Shown piece after piece: positions 48,845-59,164 of a DNA stretch of 64,000 nucleotides. Below the pieces are notes generated by a model. That model saw nothing but the letters and a program-made list of their open reading frames with translations, searched no databases and was not told where the DNA came from. Every line of letters starts with the position of its first letter. Positions within the stretch are counted from its first letter, which is position 1. Source of the stretch: Acanthosepion lycidas (taxonomy: Eukaryota; Mollusca; Cephalopoda; Sepiida; Sepiidae); contig OZ010587.1 of the NCBI GenBank assembly GCA_963932145.1, forward strand, positions 107,382,396 to 107,446,395. Reading direction: 5' to 3'. Position numbers and translations under genes: made by a program.

Positions 48845-49290
48845 AGAGGACACATGACACAGTGGATAAAAGTGTTAGATAGATCCAGTGACAGGACCCA
48901 AAGTGTGTGACTTCAATACCCAGTTAAGGCAGTGCAGAACTTTCAGAGGGGAATTAACAGGAGATAACTGATAACTGACATCCATTAAACATGGCGCGTG
49001 GAATTCGAATAGTCTACCCCAGTGAGAGAAATAGAGGGTTCAGTTCAACATTCCAACCACCTGAAGAAGGCCGGAGCGTACAATGGCCGAAACGTTGTAA
49101 TAAATATGGCGACAAAGATGAGGACAATAGTCTGAATAATGTAAATAATGTACATAATACCTCATCTCAGAAATATAGACAGATAATGAAATGTCGAAAC
49201 GTTGTAATAAATATACCTACAAAGATGAGGACAATATTCCGAATAATGTAAATAGTGTACATAATACCTCATCTCAGAAATATAGACAGA
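48845..49290 (+). repeat. SINE-A, most complete copy
   Basis: Head: GACACATGACACAGTGGATA (A-box region), ACAGGACCCAAAGTGTGTGA with CTTCAATACCCAG (B box). Body: GGAGATAACTGATAACTGAC, CATGGCGCGTGGAATTCGAA, CTGAAGAAGGCCGGAGCGTA, CAATGGCCGAAACGTTGTAA. Tail: two units of about 107 bases with AATAATGTAAATAATGTACA and CTCATCTCAGAAATATAGAC. The length is about 445 bases. The core CTGAAGA, GGCCG/CGGCC-type hairpin and GAAAC recalls a hammerhead, but it has an extra base before stem II and no clear stem III. Confidence 0.9.
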
Positions 49291-49425
49291 TACAGAAGAA
49301 CACTTCTACTCAGAATCAGAAAAAAGGTAGTTGAAATTATTTAGACACATAATGAGGAAAGAGGGCTTGGAGAACTCAAGCCTCACAGGGCATATTGAGG
49401 GCAAGAGGATGTTGGGCGGAACAGG
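49291..49425 (+). mobile_element. LINE-X fragment
   Basis: AGAAGAACACTTCTACTCAG with CACATAATGAGGAAAGAGGG and CTTGGAGAACTCAAGCCTCA corresponds to LLLRIRK, HIMRKEGLENSSLTGHIEGK. It starts exactly where the SINE-A tail ends. Confidence 0.8.
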
Positions 49426-49504
49426 CGGGGGGCTTTGCAAAGGAGAACCCTGAGTGAAGTCTCCACCTTACTTTAATAGAAAAAAAAACAGTCCGCATCT
49501 TTAA

Positions 49505-49770
49505 TATATATATCATATTTTCCGGCTTACAAGACGCTGCGGCTTGGAAGACGCACCTTAATATTGGAAAGAAATTTCTAAGAGGAAAAAATACATTATA
49601 ACATACATTATAACATACAAATCCACGTCCCAGCAGCGAAGACAATTAGGTAACTATCTCAGCTTACTTGAGCCTGAGCGTTGCCTTATATCCGTTTTGG
49701 AAGACGTAGGCGCATTTTTCAGGGTATTTTTTAGGAAAAAGTGCGTCTTATAAGTCGGTAAATACAGTCC
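49505..49770. mobile_element. Terminal-inverted-repeat MITE
   Basis: The left end TATTTTCCGGCTTACAAGAC with GCTGCGGCTTGGAAGACGCA and the right end GTGCGTCTTATAAGTCGGTA with AATACAG are inverted copies. CCGGCTTATAAGACGC-type ends are familiar from widespread animal MITEs; I do not assign a superfamily. The length is about 265 bases and there is no transposase. Confidence 0.8.
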
Positions 49771-50334
49771 GCGTATTGGCTCCCCATATAAAGACCTTGT
49801 ATTCCATCCTTTACCATCGGGCAAAGATGTCTTTCACAATAAAGCAAGTGCCTTTAAAATATATTGGATCAGACGGCGAATCATCCTGCAAAAGGGGTGA
49901 GCTTTCGAATCTTGCTGGAGGGCATATTTTCTTTTTTAAGTTTTATCGAGTACGCGGACCAAAAAATGAAATAAATAATGTTAAAAATAAACAGAGCATT
50001 TACAAAAATACATTTATCCATTATAGTAATTTTCTAAGCGCGGCTTAGATGTGGCACAAGGCCGAAAGTAAGGGACACCAAGTTAGAATTGTAACTGATA
50101 CAGCAAGACAATCTTTCTGTTACCCCATGGCAAGGTGACCACAGTTATATCCATTATAAATAGCGTTTGAAGTAATAAAAAATATATTAGGTTAAAAAAT
50201 AAAATCCAGTAATTATTTAGAAATGTAAATAATGTACAATATTACAGGTGGTGAATTTTGATAATTGCTTTTAGGTTTGATATATCAACATTCTATGAGA
50301 TAGATTGTTTAAACCTTAAGGTGCAAGCTACGAA
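49771..50334. other. Mostly unassigned, one SINE-C-like piece
   Basis: At 50040-50110, GCTTAGATGTGGCACAAGGC with CGAAAGTAAGGGACACC matches, on the minus strand, the CTTTCAGCCTTGTGCCTCAT part of SINE-C at 15050. The rest is AT-rich. Confidence 0.45.
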
Positions 50335-50622
50335 CTGGAAAATGTCAAAATAAAGTACAGATGTCTAAATATCTGGAAGTATCTTTCCAGGGGATAAATG
50401 TGACGTCAAAATGCAAATGCGACCCATTGGAATAATTAAAGATACCTTCCAAAAACTAAACCAGGTACTAACAAACAGGAAAATTTCGTTAGAAACAAAG
50501 AGATACTGTTCTACAGAAAGATGCTGAGAATGTCATAAAAAACGCGGAAGTCTTCAAGAAAATGCGAACAAAATGGTCACTTAGAATCAGAATGAGATAG
50601 TTGGAATTTCTGGAACAAATGA
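50335..50622 (+). mobile_element. LINE-X fragment, middle part
   Basis: The reading GACCCATTGGAATAATTAAA and CTTCCAAAAACTAAACCAGG gives PIGIIKDTFQKLNQVLTNRK with ISLETK. Then CTACAGAAAGATGCTGAGAA gives YRKMLRM, and AGATAGTTGGAATTTCTGGA the RQLEFLE region. A deletion removes the LLYGCETW part. Confidence 0.75.
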
Positions 50623-51172
50623 TTATTACTTACATTATTTACATTATTCGGACTGTTATCCTCAATCCTTATCTTCATTGCCATATTCACAACGTTTCGG
50701 CCCTTGTACGCTCCGGCCTTCTTCAGGTGATTGGATTTCTGAGATGATGTATTTTGATTACTTACATTACTTACATTATTCGGCTGTTATCCTCATCCTC
50801 ATTGCCATATTCACACCGTTTCGGCCGTTGTACGCTCCGGTCTTCTTCAAGTGATTGGAACTCTGAGATGATGCATTATGATTACTTACTTTATCTACAT
50901 TATTACGGATTTATATCCTCACCTTCATTGCCATATTCACAATGTTCCGGCCGTTGTACGCTCCGGCCTTCTTCAGGTGATTGAAATTTCGATTCTAACC
51001 CTTTACTTCGTCCAGCGGGGTAGATTTTTCTAGTTTTACGTGCCATGCCTCTTCCGGATGTCTGCAAGTTTTGGTTCATCATCGCTGCGGCCTGGCATTG
51101 AACTCACAACTCTTTGGGTCTAGTCACTGGATCTAACCAACGTCTTAATCCACTGGGCCATGTATCTTTGAT
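50623..51172 (-). repeat. SINE-A, minus, with three tandem core-tail units
   Basis: CGGCCTTCTTCAGGTGATTG marks recur at about 50713, 50837 and 50967, a period near 125, so the core as well as the tail is duplicated here. The head lies at the right (GGATCTAACCAACGTCTTAA, 51130; A-box side TGGCCCAGTGGATTAAGACG read on the minus strand). Confidence 0.85.
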
Positions 51173-51345
51173 CTACCTCGGTAGACGAAATTAAGGGACC
51201 GGTTCGAAATTCCAATCACCTGAAGAAGGTCTGGGCGTACAACAGCCGAAACGTTGTGAATATGACAGTGAAGATGAGAATAACAGTCCGATAATGTAGA
51301 TAATCTAAGTAGCCGTAATGCCTCATCTCAGAGATATAGACAGAA
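51173..51345 (+). repeat. SINE-A, plus, body to tail
   Basis: GAAATTAAGGGACCGGTTCG, CACCTGAAGAAGGTCTGGGC, CGAAACGTTGTGAATATGAC and CTCATCTCAGAGATATAGAC. It is the right half of a head-to-head pair with 50623-51172. Confidence 0.85.
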
Positions 51346-51495
51346 ACATATCACAGGGCATAGTAAAGGATAGGAGAAAAGAATTTGTGTGTTCCTGTGT
51401 AAATGGATGGCAAAATAGAGTCTGGGAGGGATAGTGAGAGGGGAAATATTACTAGTTGTGGAGAATCATGGTCACGTACGTCTTGAAGGGAGACG
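51346..51495 (+). mobile_element. LINE-X fragment, extreme C-terminus
   Basis: CACAGGGCATAGTAAAGGAT (TGHSKG) and AGAATCATGGTCACGTACGT with CTTGAAGGGA match the last part of the 6250-6710 fragment. Confidence 0.65.
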
Positions 51496-52320
51496 TTACA
51501 TGTGAGAAGCAGAGTGTTGTTTTCGTTTTATTTCTATATTCGTTCTTTCTTAATTTTGAGTGTTGCCATTTGAAAATCTTTCTGGTGTGCCTTTTTGTTA
51601 ACTTTGTTAACTTTCCAGTTTATCGTTTTCTTCTGCTAATATCAAAACAAGAGAAAAAAATGTCGAATTTTCAATAAAAAAAAAAAATCAATAAATAAAT
51701 AAATAAAAAAAACTGTTGCAATTTCATTGAAAAATTCGAACAAATCATTTGCAAAATGTCGGGAAACCCAATAAACTAAATCGATTTTTTTTTGTTTCAG
51801 TCACGATTTCGTTGCAGTCTTTTTTTTTTTTTTTTTTCATATCTGCTTCTTTTCATATCTGCTTCTTTACATATCTGCTTCTTTTTCTTGATTGAATGAA
51901 CGTTTGTTTGTTTTAGATTCGTTTCCTTTGTTTATTGCGGGATCATTTTTTTTTTTTTTTCATTCTCTCTTTCATTTATTTTCTGCATCATAAATACTTT
52001 TCCATTTTCAACCACATCGATTAAAATGAAATCAAGGGCAACGTTCGTCTTCTTCTTTACAAGGTTCCCCTTTGATTCGAGCTAGATTTGTTAATCTCGT
52101 TCAAGTTGCAAATGAATGCCTTGTTTGCAGCTGGGAAAATACTTAGAACAAAGTTCATTGTTTCACGCCCGGTTTATTTATTCTAGTTTATCTCATTTCT
52201 TCGTAGTCTGCTCGAAATAGTTCGCTCTTTCTTTAAGTGATCCATTATACATTCGATTGTCAATTATTCTTCATCCTTCAAGGCTTAATTCTTTGCTATC
52301 ATTGTGCTGTAAACTATCCC
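51496..52320. other. AT-rich, poly(A)/poly(T) runs
   Basis: Homopolymer runs at 51676, 51817 and 51945, and three ATATCTGCTTCTT repeats near 51840. No gene. Confidence 0.6.
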
Positions 52321-53885
52321 TTTTCGTCGTCGTCTTCTTCTTCTTCTTCTTTTCCTCTTTCTTCTTTTTTTCTTTTTCTGCTTTTTCTCCTCTGTTTTCT
52401 TCTCCTTTTTTTTTTTCTTCTTCTTCTTCTTTTCCTCTTTCTTCATTTTTCTTTTTCTGCTTTTTCTCCTCTGTCTTCTTCTCCTTTTTCTTCTTCTTAT
52501 CCTCTTCCTTCGTTTTCTTCTTCTTCTTCTTCACTGTGTTAATGGTTTTTCTTTATAAATATCAATATTATTTTTTAACCTTTTTCTCTGTCTTTATCCT
52601 CGATCTTTTCTTCCTCTTCTTTCTTCTTTTTGTCTTCCTTTTTTATCCTTATTCTTTGTGTCCTCCTCTCCTGACCTCTTCCTCCTCCTCCTCCTCCTTC
52701 TTCTTCTTCCTCTTCTTTTTCTTCTTCTTCTTCCTTTTTCATATTTCACTGTGGTTTTTCTTTATGAATATCAATATTAATTTTAAACCTTTTTCTCTGT
52801 CTTTATCCTCAATCTTTTCTTCCTATTCTTTCTTCTTCTTTTTGTTTTCTTTTTTTATCCTCCTTCTTCGTGTCCTCCTCTCCTGATCCCCTCCTCCTTC
52901 TTCTTCTTATTCTTCTTTTTCTTCTTCTTCTTCTATCCCTTTTTCGTGATTCCCTTTTTATATTGTTTTTCTTCTTCAATCCAATCTTATTTTAAAATCC
53001 TTTTTGTCTCTCTCCTATCACTACTACTCTTACTTCCCCTCCTTCATCTCTTCCTCTTGTTCTTTTACTCTTTTCCACTTCTTCTTCTTCCTCGTCGTAT
53101 TCTTCTTCTTCGTTATCGTCATATTCTTTTTCTTTTTCTTCTTCTCTTTCTTCTTCTTACCCTCTTTCTCCTTCTAACCATTTCTACTCTTACCATTGCT
53201 TTTCTTTATTCCAGTTTTATTTTTTGACTTATTCCTCTCCGCCTCCCCCTCCTCCTCCTTTTTTTCTCTCCTCCGAATTTCATGTCTCCCTTTTTTTTAA
53301 CAACGTTTCATTTTGAATCCAGTTTTAAATTTTAAACCGTTTCTCGCTATCTTTTCCTCCACCTCTTTCATCATCATCATCGTCATCATCATCTTCATCA
53401 TCATCACCATCATCATATCCTCTTTCATAATGATCATCATCTCCTCCTCTTGCATAATAATAATAATGATCTTCCTTTTTCATATTTCACTGTGTTAATG
53501 GTTTTTCTTTATAAATATCAATATTATTTTTGAAACTTTTTCCCTGTCTTTATCCTCAATCTTTTCTTCCTCTTCTTTCTTCTTCTTTTTGTCTTCCTTT
53601 TTTATCCTCCTTCTTCGTGTCCTCCTCTCCTGTTCCCCTCCTCCTTCTTCTTCTTCCTCTTCTTCTTCTTTTTCTTCTTATTCTTCTAACCCTTTTTCGT
53701 GATTCCCTTCGTCGTCGTATTAATATTATTATTCGTCGTCGTATTCTTCTTCTTCTTCTACATCTACTTCTTTCCTCCCTTTTACTTCCATCTTTTCCTC
53801 CTCTGTTTTCTGCATTTCTTTATTTACACGGATATTTCTACCTTTTGTGGCTCTGTTGACCTCTCACCCCCCAAACCCATCCTTT
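52321..53885. repeat. (TTC)n pyrimidine tract with three 150-bp repeats
   Basis: About 1.5 kb of TTC/TCC-type sequence. The unit with TTTTTCTTTATAAATATCAA then CTTTTTCTCTGTCTTTATCC and TCGTGTCCTCCTCTCCTG occurs at about 52545-52675, 52755-52890 and 53500-53640. Plus frames of F/S/L (up to 209 codons) and minus frames of K/E are artefacts of the composition. Confidence 0.95.
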
Positions 53886-54640
53886 GAAACCTTTATATTT
53901 GATACAACCTCAATCTCTCCTTTTACATCAATCAATTTCATTCCTCACACCTCAAAGTGAACACACACGAAAACAATCTCCATCATTTCCTAGTCAAAGC
54001 GTCTCTTCAACTATCCGCCTGATTCTATCTGTCCGTCTGTCAATTCATCTATCTGTCCGTCTGTCAATTCATCTATTTGTCCGTCTGTCTAACCCCATTA
54101 TCAATCTCACCTCGTTGCCAGAATAGAAAAAAAAAACAACTCTCATTTGCTTTTAAAACTTTTCCCGCCAAACTGTACGCTTTATCTGCCAAATGAGTTA
54201 CGTCGAGATTTTAGCTCGATCGAACTGACCATGTTTGTCTCATGAAATGCATTTCCTTTCTTTATTTCCTCTTCCTGAGAAAATTGGTTGCTGGGTTTGG
54301 TCGAGTGTAGCAACGGTAAAAAAAGTGAACGAAATGCAGAAGAGAGAAAAATATATAATAATTATTAAATTTATTTTAGGCTGACTTCAACATCTGTCGT
54401 TTATCTCACATGGAAATCTTTAAAATTATTAATAATTATTCTCGATGTATAACATCCAGATATTTAAGAAAATAAAAATTAAAAAAAAAAAAAATGGAAA
54501 TATTACTTACATCGCATTTAGCTACGGACGGTTTTAGAGAACACCAGAAGTCATCGGTTGCAAATAATCACTCGAAAACTTTTCAAACTTTCATAAAAAT
54601 GCGAAATGTAATTGTTGCCCAAGATTAAAAATCTATAGAG
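53886..54640. other. Unassigned stretch
   Basis: Three tandem CTGTCCGTCTGTCAATTCAT-like units at 54025-54090. Otherwise nothing recognised. Confidence 0.5.
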
Positions 54641-54667
54641 ACAAAAGCAATAGCTTCAACATAGTAA

Positions 54668-55080
54668 CGATAGAAAGAAAGAAAGAAAGAAAGAAAGAAA
54701 CAAGCAAACAAGCAAAGAAATTTGAATTTGGAACAAGAAAGAAAGAAAAAAAGAAGAACGGATAAAGAATGAAAAAAAGAGAAAGAAATAAAGAGAAAGG
54801 AAGGAATAAGGAATGAAGATAGGAAAAATTAAATAAAGGACTGTAGAAATGAAAGAAATACTAAATAAATGTTAGGTAGGAAGGAAAATAAAAGAAAGGG
54901 AATGGAAAAGTAAGGAGGAAAAAAGAATCGAAGAAAGAAAAAGAAAGAAACTAAATTCAATGAAGGGAAGAGGGAAATAAAAAAGTGAAGAAAATAGAGA
55001 AGAAAATGAAGAAAATGAATTATGAACAATCGACAGAAGTTAACAAATAGAATGAAAAGAAGAGGAAGAATTTAAAAAGA
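54668..55080. repeat. Purine (GAAA)n tract, left arm of inverted pair
   Basis: GAAAGAAAGAAAGAAA, then GCAAACAAGCAAAGAAATTT with GAATTTGGAACAAGAAAG. The reverse complement of the unique part is found at 55436-55475 (GTTCCAAATTCAAATTTGTT with TGCTTGTTTG). Confidence 0.9.
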
Positions 55081-55143
55081 AAAAATGAAGACAAATTCTT
55101 GGGGAGAGTTACATAAAGTACGCATTCTCTTTAACACAATTGA

Positions 55144-55223
55144 CTTTTCTTTCTTTCTTTCTTCTCTTTCTTTCTTTCTTTCTTTGCCAACACATTGCTT
55201 TCTTTCTTTTTTCTATTTTTATA

Positions 55224-55271
<48 letters not shown>

Positions 55272-55302
55272 CGGTCTCTATCTATCTATCTATCTATCTA
55301 TA

Positions 55303-55337
<35 letters not shown>

Positions 55338-55406
55338 GCCAATGCATTTAATTTCTCTTGTTTTTAGTATTTTTTATAACTTCTCAATACCTTTTCTTTC
55401 TTTTTT

Positions 55407-55438
<32 letters not shown>

Positions 55439-55800
55439 GTTCCAAATTCAAATTTGTTTGCTTGTTTGTTTGATTCTTTCTTTCTTTCTTTTTTCACTCT
55501 TTCTTTCTTTCTTTTTTGTCCGTTCTTTCTGTTTTTGTTTTTCTTTATTCGTTCTTCTTTCTTTCTTTCTTTCTTTCTTTCTTTATCTGCTCTTTTTTTG
55601 TTCATCACGTCTTGTTTCTTTTATTTATCACTTCTTTTTTCTTTGTTTCCTTCTTCTTTATTTTTTCTTTTTCTTTATTTTTTAATTTATTCTTTCTTTC
55701 TTTTTTCTTTCTTTTTTCTTTCTTTTTTCTTCATTTCTTTTTCTTTATCCCTCTTTCTTTATCTCTTCTTTCTCTTACGTTTTCTTTTATTTTCAATCAT
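55144..55800. repeat. Pyrimidine (TTTC)n and (CTAT)n tract, right arm
   Basis: TTTC units, a CTAT block (55226-55336), then more TTTC to about 55800. F/S/L-rich frames here are artefacts. Confidence 0.95.
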
Positions 55801-56970
55801 TTTATTGATAAATAAAACGAAGATTGCTTGCCATATTGTCTCTTTCTCTCACTCTCTCACTCTTTATTTGGTCAATTTTCATGATTTTCCTAGATTCGTT
55901 TTTTTCCCTTTTTCTTCTACCGTAAGGCAAACCAAACTTGGCTAATTTCACTGAAATGAAACCAGTCTGTTATTTCTTAAATAATATTTTGAAATATTTT
56001 GTACCTCGATTCTTTTTTCAATACATGTTTTCCATTAAAAAAATATATACATCGTTTGCAAATAAAATATTTACCAAATAAAATTGTATTTAAATGAATC
56101 AGCAATGAACGATCGAAAATTGGAGCCGAAAGTTTATTCATGCATGAGATGTTTTGTGTACAATCCGATTCCACTTTCAGAAGCTGGAATGCCGGATATT
56201 GAAACATATATATTTTATATTTCCATTGTAATATTTATTCAAGCCAGTTAGAATTGAAAGGATTTCGTAAAACAGATTTTGTTTAAAAAAAAAATGTGAT
56301 ATTAAAGGTTAATAAACGCTAAGACGATTGTAAGAAATCGAAGACCGAAAACCTCTGTAGATTTGTATTTCCTGCTGCTAAACGTTGGTTTCAATTTTTC
56401 ATCAGAGAAAATGTCTGAGATTTATACACTCAGGAGAAATTCGAAATGGAATAATTTGTAATTTTGCGGTTGAATAACGAAAATAGCAGACGACAAAACT
56501 CTCTGCCTGTTTACGGCGCCATTTTATTTTATTTTAAAATTTTCAACGCCATTATTCGCTTAGATGGAAGATATATTTCCGCTTTGTTTATTTGGAAAGA
56601 AGTTCATAAACATTTCGAGAATCAATAAACCACACAAGAAAAACGTTAGCAGAAAGGTAATAAATAAGAATGAAAAATCCGTAGTAAAATAGCCATTAAA
56701 ACTTTATTTGATGGAGACAGAAATATAGGTAAATACGTAACGTGATATCCCCAACCGTTATACTCGGTCTGGGGGAGAAATTAGAAGCACAAAATTTGTA
56801 TGACATGAAGAAATAACATCTTAAAAAAAAGAAAATAGAGAACAAAGAGAAATTAAGATTTAACGAAGGAAAAAAAGAAATAAAAATATAAAAGAAAAAT
56901 ATAAAAGAAGAGAAAGAAAGAAAAATAAATAAAAGCGAGAAGAAAAGTAAATAAAGAAAATAAGAGATGA
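55801..56970. other. Unassigned AT-rich stretch
   Basis: Contains one dispersed repeat: AATTTTGCGGTTGAATAACG with AAAATAGCAGACGAC at 56461-56497, which returns inverted at 63638-63672. No gene recognised. Confidence 0.5.
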
Positions 56971-56974
56971 GATT

Positions 56975-57298
56975 TTGATTTATTGTTTTGTATTTTACGG
57001 TTTATCAACCTTTTACAGGTTATTTAAAGCCAGAGAATATTTTTGGATTGTAAGAATATTTGGGGGATAATAATGATTTACTGATACAAGTCCTACTAAT
57101 TAACTGGGGGAAAGAAGTGAATTCATACCTTTCCCAAGAGTATTTGCACATAAGTGAATTTAATGAAACCATCTGGAATTGGAAATCGGTCCTCCAACTC
57201 CAAACTCTTATCAATGACACCATCCGCACATCCAAGCTTACAGAACCTAATATTCTCAAGTGGTTACCCACCTTGGTACAGTGTTGACTCGACTTCTG
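56975..57298 (-). repeat. 5S rRNA-tRNA chimeric SINE, copy 2
   Basis: Minus strand from 57298: TACAGAAGTCGAGTCAACAC, AAGGTGGGTAACCACTTGAG, AATATTAGGTTCTGTAAGCT match the 3' half of 5S rRNA, including a box-C-like GGTGGGTAACC that copy 1 lacks. Then GGATGGTGTCATTGATAAGA (A-box region) and GATTTCCAATTCC (B box), body CAAATACTCTTGGGAAAGGT, and the tail TTTAAATAACCTGTAAAAGG with TTGATAAACCGTAAAATAC. Truncated at the 5S end. Confidence 0.8.
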
Positions 57299-57610
57299 TA
57301 AACAGGGTATATGAGCAACGAGAAAATGGAAAACAAAAAGGGTATTTAGAATTAACATCAGGAAGGGACAGTTTATTATTTCTAGGGCACATACTGAAGA
57401 TAGAGGGCTTGTAAAATCTGATACTCACAGGGGATATTGATGGTAAGAAAGACAAGAAAACAACGCATAACTTAACGAGCATGAGTTAATAGTTAGGGGA
57501 AGATAATTTAAGAGCGATAAAAAAAATAAAATTTACTAAGAGCTATGCAGATGAGGAAATTGTGGAGAGCCATGATCGCCAAAGTTCTGTACAAACATGC
57601 CACATAGATA
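57299..57610 (+). mobile_element. LINE-X fragment
   Basis: CTAGGGCACATACTGAAGAT with AGAGGGCTTGTAAAATCTGA gives LGHILKIEGL and NLILTGDIDGKKDK, followed by GAGGAAATTGTGGAGAGCCA (RKLWRAMIAK). A stop and a frameshift are visible. Confidence 0.75.
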
Positions 57611-57679
57611 AAGTAGAGTTTGACCATGTCTTTTACTTCCTATCTTACGATATAAAAGAAGCACGGTGTTCGGCATAGA

Positions 57680-57870
57680 AGCCTCTTTAAATTTAAACCT
57701 TTTTTGCAGTTTCTTAAGACACAGAATCACAAAGAGACAACGGAACTTTCTTGGATATGTAATGAGAAAGCACTTGGAGTTTCTGACATTCGGAGCTACG
57801 AAGGACAGGAAACCGTGGAGAGACATGATTGACTACATCCTGGAGAAACGCGGCATATAAAGAGAAAAAA
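57680..57870 (+). mobile_element. LINE-X fragment, second copy
   Basis: Frame 57666-57860 reads RHRITKRQRNFLGYVMRKHL, EFLTFGATKDRKPWRDMIDY and ILEKRG. The central LTGKIEG region is deleted. Confidence 0.75.
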
Positions 57871-58255
57871 AGAGAGTGGATAAACTACGAATTTTTGTGT
57901 GTTTCCGAAACAAAAAAAAATTGCATAAACCCGTGGACTAAATACAAATTTTTGACCAGGCCATGTTACAAAAGAAAACTTTATAGGACATAAGACAACG
58001 GCGAAATGTCTATACAAATAGACACATATAATGACATGTATTGCCCAATAGAGTAACAAGCCGAAGTGTGAGCGTACCTTGCAATCAATATACGTATTTA
58101 CGTAGAAAAATATATTCCGAGAATTCAAATCCTTACAGATATTTAGCATATGATATGTTACCTAAACATACGAAATTAAACAGACATACTTGATTAATTA
58201 TATGTATATCCTCCATTTAAAAATTAAATGTACTTTCAAGACGTAGGTAATCATG
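57871..58255. other. Unassigned stretch
   Basis: Nothing recognised. Confidence 0.4.
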
Positions 58256-58440
58256 TCTCCCCACAACTACCTTTTATTTATTATCTGGAAATTGCAATAC
58301 ATTCCTGTGAAAGACAGTGTATTAGTTTCCCGTTACCTTATTCGCGGTTTGCACTTCAGGTTTCCTCTTCGACTGATTGCCAGCCAAGACCAGAGAACTT
58401 GGCTTAACCTCGTATTTGATCCACGGGTAGATGAAGGAAA
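58256..58440 (-). repeat. RTE-like repeat carrying one 81-bp unit
   Basis: TTTATTATCTGGAAATTGCA with GTGAAAGACAGTGTATTAGT and TTCCCGTTACCTTATTC corresponds to one unit of the array at 42686-43492. The following GACTGATTGCCAGCCAAGAC shows that the unit is part of a longer dispersed repeat. Confidence 0.65.
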
Positions 58441-58505
58441 GACCGATGCATTTTCTAAGGGTGCAGTTATGCGAAAATAACATAAGTGTCCAAGAGTTTG
58501 AACCC

Positions 58506-58738
58506 TATTTAGATTATTCGGACTATTGTCATCATCTTTGTCGCCATATTTATTACAACGTTTCGGTCACTGGGGTAGACTGTTCTAGTTCCATGTGCCA
58601 TGTTTAATGGATGTCAGTTATCAGTTATCTCCTGTTAATTTCCCTCTGAAAGCTCTCCACTGCCTTAAACGGGTATTGAACTTACACACTTTCTGTCCTG
58701 TTACTGGATCTAACTAACGCATTTATCCACTGTGCCAT
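58506..58738 (-). repeat. SINE-A, minus copy
   Basis: Tail to head on the plus strand: GGACTATTGTCATCATCTTT, ACAACGTTTCGGTCACTGGG (with the core deleted), CATGTTTAATGGATGTCAGT, GGGTATTGAACTTACACACT (B box) and ACGCATTTATCCACTGTGCC (A-box side). Confidence 0.85.
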
Positions 58739-58797
58739 GGATTCTTGAGGATGAATTTCTGGGAATTATAAACCTAATGTCTTCAGCAATCATTTTT

Positions 58798-58920
58798 TAC
58801 CAGTGCTCATATTGCAATTTTGCTCTTATCATTACATGTTTTTACCAGTGCTCATATTGCAATTTTGCTCTTATCATTACATGTTTTTACCAGAGCTCAT
58901 ATTGCAATTTTTGTTGTTAT
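58798..58920. repeat. 45-bp tandem repeat, 3 copies
   Basis: TACCAGTGCTCATATTGCAA with TTTTGCTCTTATCATTACAT, starts at 58798, 58843 and 58888. The exact multiple of three gives a 15-residue repeat in a 90-codon frame, but no other sign of coding. Confidence 0.9.
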
Positions 58921-59164
58921 TATCGCTTTTCTCTGGCACTACTTATTACTAGTTCCCATGTTGTATTCATTTCTATGCTTGGTCGGCTCAGGAAATTTTT
59001 GTAGACTAGCACATGTGCTGATCCCTTAAGTTTACGAATTTTCCAATGGTGTTCTTTGTCTGTGATCTCAACCTGAGGGCGGTGATCTCCCTTCTCTCTC
59101 AGCCATGCCTTATTTTTTAATTTCCCACATGTTACAGGTTTCTGGTGTTCTTGAAGCCTTACCT
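58921..59164. other. Unassigned stretch
   Basis: Nothing recognised. Confidence 0.4.

Noticed and set aside
52257-52886. 209-codon frame, the longest in the window
   Set aside because: It is phenylalanine/serine-rich translation of TTC repeats; the other strand gives lysine/glutamate frames of similar length.
58732-59004. Frame with 15-residue repeats
   Set aside because: It is a 45-bp DNA tandem repeat of three copies next to a SINE; no other coding evidence.
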